Source of the DNA: Bryobacter sp.
GTDB lineage: Bacteria > Acidobacteriota > Terriglobia > Bryobacterales > Bryobacteraceae
Assembly: GCA_022843625.1 (NCBI GenBank)
Contig: JALHNH010000003.1
Coordinates: 278,817-342,816, forward strand
DNA: 64,000 nt
Reading direction: 5' to 3'
The notes below the pieces were generated by a model that made no database searches, was not told the DNA's origin, and saw only the letters and a program-made list of their open reading frames with translations. Positions 26,633-35,737 of this stretch are shown piece after piece (within the stretch, counting starts at the first letter, position 1; every line of letters starts with the position of its first letter). Made by a program: the position numbers and the translations under genes.

Positions 26633-27658
26633 ATGATTCAGCCCTTTGCCCCATCGTTCCCTCGTCCGGCTTCCGTTCAGCCAGCGGGAGCGGCAACTCT
26701 TGATGTTTGTACGATGATTTCCAACCCCGTGCGGTATGCCTCGCGCTACCGCTTGTTTGAAGGCTTCAAATCGCAGAATGAGAGCCCCCACATTCGTCAT
26801 TGGACTGTGGAAGTCGCCTATGGCAATCGCCCCTTTGCCGTCACCGATCCCACCAACCCTCGCCACCTCCAGGTCCGCACCACAAGCGAACTCTGGCACA
26901 AAGAAAACGCCCTCAATCTTCTCTTCGCTCATGTCCTGCGTCAAATCCCCGATGCCGAATATTTCGCCTGGGTCGATGCCGACGTTACTTTTGCCCGCCC
27001 TGATTGGGCTTATGAAACCATCCAGCAACTCCAGCACTTTCAGGTCGTTCAGATGTTCAGTCATGCTCTCGATTTGGGCCCCAAATACGAGCCTGTTGGC
27101 CCTATCAAAAACAGCTTCGCCTGGATGTACTACAACGAGCCAAAAGCAGAGCGCAGCCCAAGGGCCGGTTCTATGCGCACCGCAGAAGGCTACTATGGCT
27201 ACTCCAAGGGTGGCTATTGGCACCCGGGCTTCGCCTGGGCCGCCCGCCGCTCTGCTCTCGATGCCCTCGGATGCCTCCTCGACTTCTGCATCGTCGGCTC
27301 AGCCGACTGGCACATGGCTGCCTGCCTGATCGGCGAAGGCGAAAAGACCCTTTCAAGGCAACTCAATCCAGCCTACAAACGCGAAGTTCTCCAGTGGCAG
27401 GATCGGGCAACCGCACTCGTCAAGGGAAACATCGGCTACGTTGACGGTCTTCTCAATCACCATTGGCATGGAAGAAAAGTGGATCGTCACTATTCCGACC
27501 GATGGAAGATCCTCGTCGACAACAAATACAATCCCGAAACTGACCTAAAACGCGATGCTCAGGGTCTCTACAGTCTCACCGACCGTAGCCCCGGTTTGCG
27601 CGATGGCATTCGTACCTACTTCCGTTCCCGCAACGAAGATTCAATCGACCTTGTCTAA
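26633..27658 (+). CDS. Glycosyltransferase-like protein (GT-A type, DxD-like motif)
   Basis: A 341-residue protein that I assign only by fold. The segment HVLRQIPDAEYFAWVDADV carries a WVDAD motif like the DxD of GT-A glycosyltransferases, and FVVQMF-type strands around residues 130-145 and the later YWHPGFAWAARRSALDALGCLLD segment match the acceptor part of phage-like and fungal-like nucleotide-diphospho-sugar transferases. HHWHGRKVDRHYSDRWKIL near the C-terminus is a conserved-looking block. No signal peptide or membrane segment is seen. The ATG at 26633 follows GAGGT. It precedes the histidine kinase gene by 12 bases. The donor and acceptor are unknown. Confidence 0.6.
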   Translation: MIQPFAPSFPRPASVQPAGAATLDVCTMISNPVRYASRYRLFEGFKSQNESPHIRHWTVEVAYGNRPFAVTDPTNPRHLQVRTTSELWHKENALNLLFAHVLRQIPDAEYFAWVDADVTFARPDWAYETIQQLQHFQVVQMFSHALDLGPKYEPVGPIKNSFAWMYYNEPKAERSPRAGSMRTAEGYYGYSKGGYWHPGFAWAARRSALDALGCLLDFCIVGSADWHMAACLIGEGEKTLSRQLNPAYKREVLQWQDRATALVKGNIGYVDGLLNHHWHGRKVDRHYSDRWKILVDNKYNPETDLKRDAQGLYSLTDRSPGLRDGIRTYFRSRNEDSIDLV

Positions 27659-27661
27659 AAT
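27656..27661 (+). promoter_or_regulatory. Candidate -10 hexamer TAAAAT overlapping the stop of the upstream gene
   Basis: TAAAAT overlaps the TAA stop of the preceding gene and lies 9 bases before the ATG at 27671, which has no Shine-Dalgarno sequence. It could give the kinase a near-leaderless mRNA independent of the upstream gene. Confidence 0.35.
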
Positions 27662-27670
27662 AAAACCAGC

Positions 27671-29107
27671 ATGCCGACCTTCAAGGAAACTCCGCGTCAG
27701 CTCCGTCGCCGCGCATTTCAACTCTTCGGCAATCTTCGCATCCGTCCCAAACTTCTCGTCCTGCACAACCTGTTTTTTCTTGTGCTGACGATTGGCGTTT
27801 ACTGGAGTGTCATCCCGCTGTTTGAGCGCCGCGTAGCCAGTGCCAAACAGCGGGAATTCACCCTTCTCGCCCAGCTCTTTACAGACGACGGCGGCCTGCC
27901 CGCTCTTCAGCTCATGGGTCTTTACTCCTACAGTCAGGGCGATGAGGCCACCCTTGCCATGCCACGCGAAGCGATTGAATATCTCAACGAAAATCCAACC
28001 CGCGTCTTCATGAATCCAGCCGTCTCCGACACTATCTACAAGCGCTCCCCCTTGGCCGGCCTCTACCGCGCCATCACCATCCCCGAACTCTATTACGACG
28101 GCCTCGTTACTAGAGCGAAATACACCCTCTTCATCGTCCTCGCCATCCTCTACCTTGCTGCAATCCTGCTGCTCGAATTCCTCGTCATGCCTGCCTATGT
28201 CTACCGGCCAATCCAACTCTTTCTTGATGCCGATGATGCCGCCAGAGTCGACGACCGCGACCATGAACTCATCGGCGAACATGAAATCCTCGAAGACGAA
28301 ATCGGCAAAATCATGCTCTCCCGCAATGACACGATGCGCCGTCTAAGAAAACAGAATGAGGAACTGGAATCCGCACGTTCCAAGCTTCTGGAGCAAGATC
28401 GTCTGGCCTCTCTCGGCCTGCTCTCAGCCTCGGTCGCTCACGAACTAAACACTCCCCTCGCCGTCTTGCAAGGCTATATTGAAAAGTTCGCTGAGGACAG
28501 TCAGAGCGCTCAAAGTACCGAACGCCTCGCTCGCATGCTCAAGATGACTCAGCGGCTGAGGCGTATTTCAGAATCCCTTGTCGGGTTCTCTCGTGTACGT
28601 CGCGAAGCTAACGAACCTGTCGCGGTTCAAAATCTGATTGAAGAAGCCTGGCAAATCGCATCCATCGATGAGAAAGCCTCCCGAGTAACTTTTTTAAATC
28701 AGGCCAAGCCCGACGACTCCGTCCTCGGTAATGCCGACCGCCTCCTCCAGGTCTTTCTCAACCTGATCCGCAATGCCTTGCAGGCGGTACCCGACAAGGG
28801 AGGACAGATCCAGATCACCACCCGCCAGCTCCGCACAGATGGCAGACAGATCCTGTCAATTCGAGTAGAAGACAACGGTCCCGGCATACCCCCAGACGTC
28901 CTTCCAGATATTTTTGACGCTTTCGTTTCCACCAGACTCGATTCCAAGGGCACCGGCCTTGGTCTCACCGTCTCAGAAGGCATCGTCCACCAGCACGGTG
29001 GCTCAATTTCGGCGTGCAACCGAATCGGCGGCGGAGCTTCCCTCGATGTTCGCCTTCTAGACAGCGCGGCGAACGCGAAGCTCGTCCACCCCGGCCAAAC
29101 CGGGTAG
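27671..29107 (+). CDS. Orphan sensor histidine kinase
   Basis: A 478-residue sensor kinase. One transmembrane helix (FFLVLTIGVYWSV, about residues 38-52) and a second (FIVLAILYLAAILLLEFLVM, about 155-175) flank a periplasmic domain of about 100 residues. A short HAMP-like linker and coiled coil (NEELESARSKLLEQD) lead to the H box SVAHELNTPLAVLQG with His257. The N box is NLIRNALQAV, G1 is VEDNGPGIP, the F box is FDAFVSTR and G2 is GTGLGLTVSEG, so the catalytic domain is complete. No response regulator is encoded nearby, so its partner is unknown. The 3' end overlaps the convergent DegT-like gene by 51 bases. Confidence 0.92.
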   Translation: MPTFKETPRQLRRRAFQLFGNLRIRPKLLVLHNLFFLVLTIGVYWSVIPLFERRVASAKQREFTLLAQLFTDDGGLPALQLMGLYSYSQGDEATLAMPREAIEYLNENPTRVFMNPAVSDTIYKRSPLAGLYRAITIPELYYDGLVTRAKYTLFIVLAILYLAAILLLEFLVMPAYVYRPIQLFLDADDAARVDDRDHELIGEHEILEDEIGKIMLSRNDTMRRLRKQNEELESARSKLLEQDRLASLGLLSASVAHELNTPLAVLQGYIEKFAEDSQSAQSTERLARMLKMTQRLRRISESLVGFSRVRREANEPVAVQNLIEEAWQIASIDEKASRVTFLNQAKPDDSVLGNADRLLQVFLNLIRNALQAVPDKGGQIQITTRQLRTDGRQILSIRVEDNGPGIPPDVLPDIFDAFVSTRLDSKGTGLGLTVSEGIVHQHGGSISACNRIGGGASLDVRLLDSAANAKLVHPGQTG

Positions 29108-29695
29108 CCGGCGCGGCTCTTCAAATACAAATTGGCCTTGTCGCGACGACACCCTTGCACACTCTTGCAGTGCTTCTACTTGCTCACGCCAACCCTCGAT
29201 TACTAAAACTTCATCTTCAATCGCTGCCATCCCGGGGAAATCCCGGCGTTTCCCACGCCATTCGGGCATCCGTTTTGCAGAAATATCAAAATTCTTCAGC
29301 TCCTCTGCAAACCCCGTTGCTCCCCCATAAATCAGCTGGCCGTCTACCCTCACGAGACTCCCGGTCATACCCCGCACTCCGGGCGCAATTTTCTCCCATT
29401 TGGGCGATCCCCCTACGCCTTCTACCTGAAGGTGGATTCCTCTCGGCTCAGTCACCGCACGCAGCGATTCCCACTCCCCAACCACGCCAAACACAGGAGA
29501 AACAAAGACTTGTTTCGTGTGCACCGTCACTTGGTCCGTTACCGTCGCCGGCGTCAGACTCATCGTTTCAGCGTCCAGATCGGCAAAAATCGGCTCCATT
29601 CCCTGCCACGCAATTCCAGCCAGCACCTCCGCAGGTGCCAATACTGGGACAATAACCTCGTCGTTTCTTACCTTCAAGCCTAACCATTCCACCAC
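29057..29695 (-). CDS. Degenerate DegT/DnrJ/EryC1-like protein lacking the PLP lysine
   Basis: A 212-residue protein resembling a shortened DegT/StrS aminotransferase. NDEVIVPVLAPAEVLAGI corresponds to the family's GDEVIVP strand, MEPIFADLDAETMSL to the 'PVFVDID' segment, KQVFVSPVFGVVGEWESLRA to the '..PVHLFG..ADMDAI' segment and KNFDISAKRMPEWRGKRRDFPGMAAIE to the '..YRMSELQAAIG' segment. The catalytic lysine loop is replaced by RVDGQLIYGG and the pyridine-binding Asp is gone, so it should not be a PLP transaminase. The family is normally about 370 residues. The start is doubtful: the frame stays open upstream for about 17 codons (…IVWVDSG) and that part also matches the family, but only non-standard start codons are available there. 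Confidence 0.65.
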   Translation of the reverse strand: MVEWLGLKVRNDEVIVPVLAPAEVLAGIAWQGMEPIFADLDAETMSLTPATVTDQVTVHTKQVFVSPVFGVVGEWESLRAVTEPRGIHLQVEGVGGSPKWEKIAPGVRGMTGSLVRVDGQLIYGGATGFAEELKNFDISAKRMPEWRGKRRDFPGMAAIEDEVLVIEGWREQVEALQECARVSSRQGQFVFEEPRRLPGLAGVDELRVRRAV

Positions 29696-29779
29696 ACCAC
29701 TATCGACCCAGACAATCGAAATCGTAAGGGGAAATGCAGAATTCCTTTATTTCCTTTACTTTGCAAGAGGTTAATGTGC

Positions 29780-29785
29780 TAATCT
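29780..29785 (+). promoter_or_regulatory. Candidate -10 hexamer TAATCT for the nucleoside salvage operon
   Basis: TAATCT lies 11 bases before the ATG at 29797, which lacks a clear Shine-Dalgarno sequence. A TTGCAA stands too close (13 bases) to be a good -35 element. Confidence 0.3.
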
Positions 29786-29796
29786 AGCAAATTGTC

Positions 29797-31101
29797 ATGC
29801 GTGTCCCCGAACTCATACAGCGTAAGCGCGAAGGTGAAGAACTAGAGCAAGAAGAGCTGGCATTCCTCATCGAAGGCTACATGCGGGGTGAAATTCCCGA
29901 TTACCAGATATCCGCATTCTTGATGGCCGTCTTCTTTAAAGGACTCACCGAAGCCGAAACAGACAATCTCACCGCCCTGATGATTGCTTCTGGAGAGAAA
30001 CTCGATCTCTCAGACATCCCCGGTCTCAAAGTGGACAAACACTCCACTGGCGGCGTCGGCGACAAGACCAGCCTAATCGCTGCTCCCATCGCTGCCGCAG
30101 CTGGTGTCATTGTTCCCATGATTAGCGGTCGTTCCTTAGGACACACCGGTGGAACTCTCGACAAGCTCGAGTCCATCCCCGGCTTTAACGTCAACCTCAC
30201 TCTCGATCAATTCAAGGCCCAACTTGCAACTCACGGCCTTGCCTTCATCGGCCAAACCGACCAGATCGCTCCCGTTGATGGCAAGCTTTACGCCATGCGT
30301 GATGTTACTGGTACTGTCGAATCGATTCCGCTCATCGCCAGTTCGATCATGTCCAAGAAGATCGCCGCCGGCGTGGATGCCCTCGTACTCGACGTCAAGG
30401 TCGGTGCTGGCGCCTTCATGAAGAGCCAGGTCAACGCCCGCCGTTTGGCTCAGCTCATGGTCGGCATCGGCCGCCGCCTCGATAAAAAGGTTCAGGCTCT
30501 GATCACCGACATGAATCAGCCTCTCGGCTTTGCCGTCGGCAATGCGCTCGAAGTGATGGAAGTTTCTCAGACCCTCCAGAACTCCGGCCCCATCGATCTT
30601 ACTCGTTTAAGCCTCGAACTGGCCGCTCGCATGATCTTCCTCGCCAAGATCACCCCAACGCTCGAAGCTGCCCGCGAACTCGCCCAAACCAAGCTGCTTG
30701 ATGGCTCTGGTTACCGCAAATTCAAAGAAGTTATCACCGCTCAGGGTGGCAACGCACAGGTTCTCGATCGCTTCGACTTGCTCCCTAACGCAACCGGCAT
30801 GCGCGAAATCGTTACCACCCGTGGTGGTTACGTCAGCGCCATCGACGCCGAAGGCATCGGCAAGGCAGTCGTTATGATTGGCGGCGGACGTAACTCCATC
30901 GACGACACGATCGACCATGCCGTAGGCATCATCCTTGAAGTCAAGGTTGGTTCCAGGGTAGATGCAGGCGCAGTCCTCTGCCGCCTCTATCACACCAGCG
31001 AAAACTACCTGGAAGAAGCCGCCGAGATCGTCGAAGATTCCTTCAAAATCTCAAATAATGCTCCCGAACAGCGAGAGATCGTTCTCGAAGTTGTAGGCTA
31101 G
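29797..31101 (+). CDS. deoA: Pyrimidine-nucleoside (thymidine) phosphorylase
   Basis: A 434-residue phosphorylase that splits pyrimidine nucleosides with phosphate to a base and (deoxy)ribose 1-phosphate. Key parts are KVDKHSTGGVGDKTS (phosphate site, about residues 80-95), SGRSLGHTGGTLDKLESI (the family signature) and SSIMSKKIAAG (pyrimidine site). The length is that of pyrimidine-nucleoside phosphorylases. It is the first gene of a five-gene salvage operon with a nucleoside carrier, purine phosphorylase, cytidine deaminase and an adenosine/SAH deaminase-like amidohydrolase; the next gene starts five bases after its stop. Confidence 0.93.
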   Translation: MRVPELIQRKREGEELEQEELAFLIEGYMRGEIPDYQISAFLMAVFFKGLTEAETDNLTALMIASGEKLDLSDIPGLKVDKHSTGGVGDKTSLIAAPIAAAAGVIVPMISGRSLGHTGGTLDKLESIPGFNVNLTLDQFKAQLATHGLAFIGQTDQIAPVDGKLYAMRDVTGTVESIPLIASSIMSKKIAAGVDALVLDVKVGAGAFMKSQVNARRLAQLMVGIGRRLDKKVQALITDMNQPLGFAVGNALEVMEVSQTLQNSGPIDLTRLSLELAARMIFLAKITPTLEAARELAQTKLLDGSGYRKFKEVITAQGGNAQVLDRFDLLPNATGMREIVTTRGGYVSAIDAEGIGKAVVMIGGGRNSIDDTIDHAVGIILEVKVGSRVDAGAVLCRLYHTSENYLEEAAEIVEDSFKISNNAPEQREIVLEVVG

Positions 31102-31106
31102 ATCTC

Positions 31107-32300
31107 ATGATCGGCCTACTTGGCCTGGTTGTCATCTTGGCAACCTGCTACCTACTATCGACAAACAGACAAGCAATCAAGCCGAGGCTCCTCTTATGGG
31201 GCCTCGGTTTGCAGTTTGGCTTTGCCATTATCGTTCTCAAAACTCCCGTCGGCTCCGCCTTTCAGGTCGCCTCCTCGGCTGTAAACAATCTCCTCAAATA
31301 CTCTGAAGACGGTGCCTCCTTCCTCTTTGGCGACAAACTCGGCAAGGCAAATCCCGAATTCGGCGTACTCTTTGCCTTCCAGGTCCTCCCGATCGTCATC
31401 TTCATCGCCAGCCTCTTTTCGGTCCTTTACTACTTCGGTGTAATGCAGATCGTCATCGGCGTTATGGCCAAAGTAATGCGTCGCACCATGGGCGGCTCAG
31501 GCGCAGAATCCACCAACGTGGCTGCCTCCATCTTCATGGGCCAAACCGAAGCCCCCCTCACGATTCGCCCCTTCCTTGCCAAACTTACCGAATCGGAACT
31601 CTTCACCATCATGAGCAGCGGCATGGCTCACGTCTCCGGCGCCACCATGGCCGCCTACGTCAAATTTGCCGGTGTCTCGATCGAACACCTCCTCACCGCC
31701 GTCATCATGACCGCCCCCGCCACCATCATGCTTGCCAAGATGCTCGTGCCCGAAACCGAAGTCCCCGAGACTTCCGGTGACGTCAAACTCGACGTCGAGA
31801 AACCGGGTATCAACGTTATCGACGCCGCCGCACGCGGTGCTGGCGACGGTCTCCAACTCGCGCTCAACATTGGCGGCATGCTCATCGCCTTCCTCAGCCT
31901 CATCGCACTCGTCAATGGCTGCCTGGTCGGCCTCGGCGCACCCACGCTCCAAACCATCCTCGGCTACGCCTTCGCGCCCGTCGCCTGGCTCCTCGGTGTT
32001 GCCTGGAACGATTGCCAAACCATCGGCCAGTTCCTCGGTACCCGCCTCGTCCTCAATGAATTTGTCGCCTTCATCGAACTGGGCAAAGTCAAAGCAATGC
32101 TCGACCCACGCTCCTTCACCATTGCCACTTTTGCCCTCTGCGGCTTCGCCAACTTGAGCTCAGTCGCAATTCAGGTCGGCGGCATGGGCGCTTTGATGCC
32201 TACCCGCAAGTCCGACATCGCCCGCCTCGGCCTCAAGGCCGTTATGGCCGGCACCATGGCCAACTTCATGTCGGCATGTATCGCAGGAATTCTCCTATGA
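31107..32300 (+). CDS. nupC: Nucleoside permease, CNT family (NupC-like)
   Basis: A 397-residue concentrative nucleoside transporter driven by a proton or sodium gradient. Family blocks include FGVLFAFQVLPIVIFIASL, GGSGAESTNVAASIFMGQTEAPLTI (substrate-binding hairpin), HVSGATMAAYVKFAG and LNEFVAFIELGK; the C-terminal ALCGFANLSSVAIQVGG completes the pattern. About eight to ten hydrophobic helices are visible. It lies between two phosphorylases and probably feeds them. The stop overlaps the start of the purine phosphorylase gene (ATGA). Confidence 0.93.
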   Translation: MIGLLGLVVILATCYLLSTNRQAIKPRLLLWGLGLQFGFAIIVLKTPVGSAFQVASSAVNNLLKYSEDGASFLFGDKLGKANPEFGVLFAFQVLPIVIFIASLFSVLYYFGVMQIVIGVMAKVMRRTMGGSGAESTNVAASIFMGQTEAPLTIRPFLAKLTESELFTIMSSGMAHVSGATMAAYVKFAGVSIEHLLTAVIMTAPATIMLAKMLVPETEVPETSGDVKLDVEKPGINVIDAAARGAGDGLQLALNIGGMLIAFLSLIALVNGCLVGLGAPTLQTILGYAFAPVAWLLGVAWNDCQTIGQFLGTRLVLNEFVAFIELGKVKAMLDPRSFTIATFALCGFANLSSVAIQVGGMGALMPTRKSDIARLGLKAVMAGTMANFMSACIAGILL

Positions 32301-33097
32301 AAGAACAAATCCAGTACCTCGAGTCCCGAATCAAGGTCCGCCCCGAGATTGCCATCGTCCTCGGCTCTGGTCTCGGCCCTATGGCCAACGAAGTTACCGA
32401 TGCCACTGTCATCCCTTACGAAGACATCCCCGGCTGGCCCCTAAGCACCGCCGTCGGCCACGCGGGAAAACTGATCTTTGGCCAACTCGAAGGCCGCAAC
32501 GTCGTAGTGATGTCCGGACGCGCCCATCTCTACGAAGGCCACTCCATCGATAAAGTCGTCCTTGGCGCACGCGTCATGGCCCGTCTCGGTGCCACCAAAG
32601 TCATCCTCACTAACGCCGCTGGCGGCATCAACCTCAGCTATAACCGCGGCGCACTCGTCCTCATCACCGATCACCTCAACCTTCAAGGCACCAACCCGCT
32701 CCTCGGTCCCAATGACGATTCGCTCGGTCCGCGCTTCCCCGACATGACCTTCTGCTACTCTCCCCGTCTGCGGCAGCTCGCCCTGGAAACTGCCCAGCGC
32801 ATTGGCAGCACCCTCCACCAGGGTGTCTACGCCTGCCTCTCCGGCCCCACTTACGAAACCCCAGCCGAAATTCGCTACCTCCGCATCATCGGTGCAGACC
32901 TCGTTGGGATGTCTACCGTACCCGAAGCAATCGCTCTCAACCACATGGGTGCAGAAGTGGTTGCCTTCTCCTGCGTCACCAATATGGCCGCAGGCATCAC
33001 GAACGAAAAGATCCACCACGACGAAGTCTTAGAAACTGGCCGCGATGTAAGCCAGCAGTTCATCAATCTCATCCGCGCTATGCTGCCGTCAGTATGA
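32297..33097 (+). CDS. punA: Purine-nucleoside phosphorylase I
   Basis: A 266-residue trimeric-type purine nucleoside phosphorylase acting on inosine and guanosine. I start it at the ATG at 32297, which overlaps the nupC stop. Phosphate and substrate sites are IAIVLGSGLGPMANEV, MSGRAHLYEGHS, ILTNAAGGINLSYNRG, CLSGPTYETPAEIR (carrying the purine Glu) and EVVAFSCVTNMAAGI. The stop overlaps the cdd start by four bases. Confidence 0.93.
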   Translation: MKEQIQYLESRIKVRPEIAIVLGSGLGPMANEVTDATVIPYEDIPGWPLSTAVGHAGKLIFGQLEGRNVVVMSGRAHLYEGHSIDKVVLGARVMARLGATKVILTNAAGGINLSYNRGALVLITDHLNLQGTNPLLGPNDDSLGPRFPDMTFCYSPRLRQLALETAQRIGSTLHQGVYACLSGPTYETPAEIRYLRIIGADLVGMSTVPEAIALNHMGAEVVAFSCVTNMAAGITNEKIHHDEVLETGRDVSQQFINLIRAMLPSV

Positions 33098-33480
33098 GTC
33101 TCATCGAGCAAGCCCGCACCGCCCAGCGCTCCGCCTACGCACCCTATTCGAAATATCATGTCGGCTGCGCTCTCGAAACCAACGATGGCACTATCTTCAC
33201 CGGCTGTAATATCGAAAACGCCAGCTACGGTGCAACCCTCTGCGCCGAGCGTGTAGCCATCTTCAAAGCCGTATCAGAAGGCCACCGTCACTTCCGCCGT
33301 ATTGTCATCTGTACCGACTCCACTACCCCGGCCGCTCCCTGCGGGCTCTGCCGTCAGGTAATGGCAGAATTCTTTGGCCCCGAACTTGAGATCATTCTAT
33401 GTGGAGCCAATGAAACAGAACGCCGTTATACCTTCGCCGAACTTCTTCCGCACCCCTTCAATCAGTCGTCGTTCGTTTAG
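33094..33480 (+). CDS. cdd: Cytidine deaminase
   Basis: A 128-residue zinc-dependent cytidine deaminase that turns cytidine into uridine for the phosphorylase encoded in the same operon. The zinc and catalytic motifs are CAERVAIF (first Cys and Glu) and PCGLCRQV (two zinc cysteines). The N-terminal YAPYSKYHVGCALET is the typical start of the small homotetrameric form. It overlaps the purine phosphorylase gene by four bases and the next gene by 71 bases. Confidence 0.95.
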   Translation: MSLIEQARTAQRSAYAPYSKYHVGCALETNDGTIFTGCNIENASYGATLCAERVAIFKAVSEGHRHFRRIVICTDSTTPAAPCGLCRQVMAEFFGPELEIILCGANETERRYTFAELLPHPFNQSSFV

Positions 33481-34843
33481 CCTCGCCCTTGCGGGCTCTG
33501 CTGCTATCGCCGCCCCCCAGCGCACCATCCTCACCGCCGGCACCATTGTCACGATGGACTCCCAGCGCCGCGTCCTCACCGACGGCGCAGTAGCCATTGA
33601 GGGCCCAAAAATCCTCGCCGTCGGCCCGCATGCCGAAATCGAACGCGAATACAAAGGCGCACGCCGCGTCTCGCACCCCAACTCGATCCTCATCCCCGGC
33701 CTCATCAATACCCACGCCCACATTCCCATGTCCCTTCTGCGCGGCATCGCCGACGACAAGCGCCTCCAGGACTGGCTCGAAAAATTCATCTTCCCCGCCG
33801 AAGCCGCCAACGTCACCCGCGAATTCTGCTACTGGGGCACCATGCTCGGCTGCCTTGAGATGATGCTCTCCGGCACCACAACCTACACCGACATGTATTA
33901 CTTCGAGGAAGAAATCGCTCGCGCCACCAAACTCGCCGGTCTCCGCGCTGTCCTCGGCCAAACCATCATCGGCTTCCCAGTCGCTGACGCCAAAACTCCA
34001 ACAGATTCCCTCGCCCGCACCGAAGACTTCTTCAAAAAATTTACAAACGACCCGCTCATCACCCCAGCCGTCGCCCCTCACGCTCTCTACACCAACACAC
34101 GCGAAACCCTCCAGAACTGCCGCAAGCTCGCCAACCAGTACAACAAGCCTCTCATCATCCACGTCTCAGAAACCAAACGCGAAAACGACGACATGATCAG
34201 GCAGCACGGCAAGTCTCCCGTCCAGGTCCTAAACGAGTGGGGCATCTTTGACGGCCTTACTGTTGCCGCACACGTCATCTGGGTGGACGATGCCGACATC
34301 GCTACCCTCGCCCGCAAGAAGGTCGGCATCGCCCACTGCCCGTCATCCAACATGAAACTCGCCAGCGGCATCGCCCCGGTACTCAAACAACTCGCCGCCG
34401 GCCTCCACGTCGGCGTCGGCACCGATGGCCCCGCAGGCTCAAACAACGACTTCCACCTCATCGAAGAAATGGACCTCGCCGCCAAACTGGCCAAAGTCCA
34501 TGCCATGGACCCGGAAGTACTACCCGCCAAAACCGCCCTCGAGATGGCCACCGTTCATGGCGCAGCCATTTTGGGAATGAGCGACAAAATCGGCTCCCTC
34601 GAAGCCGGCAAGCTCGCCGACATGGTCTTCCTTCGCACAGACTCACCCAACGTAACTCCCAGCTTCGACCCCTATTCGACAATTGTTTACGCCGCCAAAG
34701 CAGCAGATGTTACCGATGTCTACATCCACGGCGAGCTCGTCGTTCGAGCCTCCAAACCCGTCAGGATAAAAAGCGCCGAAATTCTAGCTCAAGCCCACAA
34801 CTACCAGAAGCAGATCGTCCTATCCCTATCTAAAAACAAGTAA
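33410..34843 (+). CDS. Amidohydrolase, adenosine/SAH/MTA deaminase-like, with export leader
   Basis: A 477-residue amidohydrolase. The zinc site starts with His102-Ala-His104 in NTHAHIPMS; later ligands are the His in IIHVSETKREND and in VAAHVIWVDD and the Asp in GVGTDGPAGSNND; HCPSSNMKLASG is typical of the S-adenosylhomocysteine/methylthioadenosine deaminase group. I start it at the ATG at 33410 because GGAG lies four bases upstream and this gives an N-terminus NFFRTPSISRRSFSLALAG, a twin-arginine-like leader ending near SAAIAAPQ. The start is inside cdd, in another frame. An exported deaminase in a salvage operon is unusual. Confidence 0.82.
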   Translation: MKQNAVIPSPNFFRTPSISRRSFSLALAGSAAIAAPQRTILTAGTIVTMDSQRRVLTDGAVAIEGPKILAVGPHAEIEREYKGARRVSHPNSILIPGLINTHAHIPMSLLRGIADDKRLQDWLEKFIFPAEAANVTREFCYWGTMLGCLEMMLSGTTTYTDMYYFEEEIARATKLAGLRAVLGQTIIGFPVADAKTPTDSLARTEDFFKKFTNDPLITPAVAPHALYTNTRETLQNCRKLANQYNKPLIIHVSETKRENDDMIRQHGKSPVQVLNEWGIFDGLTVAAHVIWVDDADIATLARKKVGIAHCPSSNMKLASGIAPVLKQLAAGLHVGVGTDGPAGSNNDFHLIEEMDLAAKLAKVHAMDPEVLPAKTALEMATVHGAAILGMSDKIGSLEAGKLADMVFLRTDSPNVTPSFDPYSTIVYAAKAADVTDVYIHGELVVRASKPVRIKSAEILAQAHNYQKQIVLSLSKNK

Positions 34844-34924
34844 TATCCCCTTACCTACTGACCCATCCCCCGAACATTAATTCGAGAGATCGCCTAAAGT
34901 TTTTTCGCACTACCCCTGCGAATC

Positions 34925-35737
34925 ATGCAATACAAATCTTTTGCCATCGCCCGTGCGGCGCTGACCGCCTTCATTTTCGGTGCCTCTGCCCAGGCAACGA
35001 TTCTCAATGAATTCTCAAACGTCTTAAGCTGGACAGCTGCTTCGAATGTAACGGCAACACAGACTTTCACAGGGGCGGGGTCATATTCAGCTGCTGCTAC
35101 AGGAATCCAGCTTGGCAGTGTGAACTACCGGGGCTTCTACAATGAGAGCACTCCGGGCACAAGTGGATTTGACACTTATCAATACACGCCTTCATCAGGT
35201 ACTTTCGAAGACATGGGCTCTGGAGGTCTTATTATTGGTGGGACTAACGGAGTGGAAGGCAACGGAACCGGAGTCTATGACAACGGCATCCGCGTCGATC
35301 TTAGTTCGCTATCAAATATCACTTCGGTGAGCTTCAATTTCTCTGCTTGGCGCAATACCAGAGGGAATGCAAATCTACTTTCTACCTCCTCTTCCCCAAT
35401 TGTGTTGACGTTGCAGGTATTTGAGACCGGATATGCCATGCAAACCCGAACTCTGAACGTTCCAACCACGACTGGGACTACCAACATCCCCGGCTTTTTC
35501 GGATTTACAACAGAAGGCAGCATCACTAGTATTCGTTTATTGATTGATGCGCCAAATCCTCCCGGCAATGTTTCCACCGACACTCTCTCCAATCGAACAT
35601 TGCTCGATAACTTTGCTTATGGGCAGTACGCCGCAGGTGGCCCTGGTCCCGGTGGCGAAATCCCCGAGCCACAGACTTACCTCCTATGCGCCGCCGGCCT
35701 CTTCGGAGCCGCTCTGCTTCGCCACAAAAGGAACTAA
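34925..35737 (+). CDS. PEP-CTERM sorting-domain protein
   Basis: A 270-residue secreted protein. A signal peptide (residues 1-24, ending SAQA) precedes a beta-rich domain of about 210 residues with many Thr, Ser, Asn and Gly, then the C-terminal sorting signal: Pro-Glu-Pro at 247-249, a hydrophobic helix (YLLCAAGLFGAALL) and a basic RHKRN tail. PEP-CTERM proteins are processed by an exosortase and are linked to exopolysaccharide matrix; no exosortase gene is in the window. The upstream gap to the amidohydrolase is 81 bases and contains no convincing promoter. The end overlaps the convergent GNAT gene. Confidence 0.9.
   Translation: MQYKSFAIARAALTAFIFGASAQATILNEFSNVLSWTAASNVTATQTFTGAGSYSAAATGIQLGSVNYRGFYNESTPGTSGFDTYQYTPSSGTFEDMGSGGLIIGGTNGVEGNGTGVYDNGIRVDLSSLSNITSVSFNFSAWRNTRGNANLLSTSSSPIVLTLQVFETGYAMQTRTLNVPTTTGTTNIPGFFGFTTEGSITSIRLLIDAPNPPGNVSTDTLSNRTLLDNFAYGQYAAGGPGPGGEIPEPQTYLLCAAGLFGAALLRHKRN

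Noticed and set aside
34867..34900. Possible hairpin CGAA-TTCG and T run after the amidohydrolase gene
   Set aside because: The stem is four base pairs and the T run is too far from it to be a convincing terminator.
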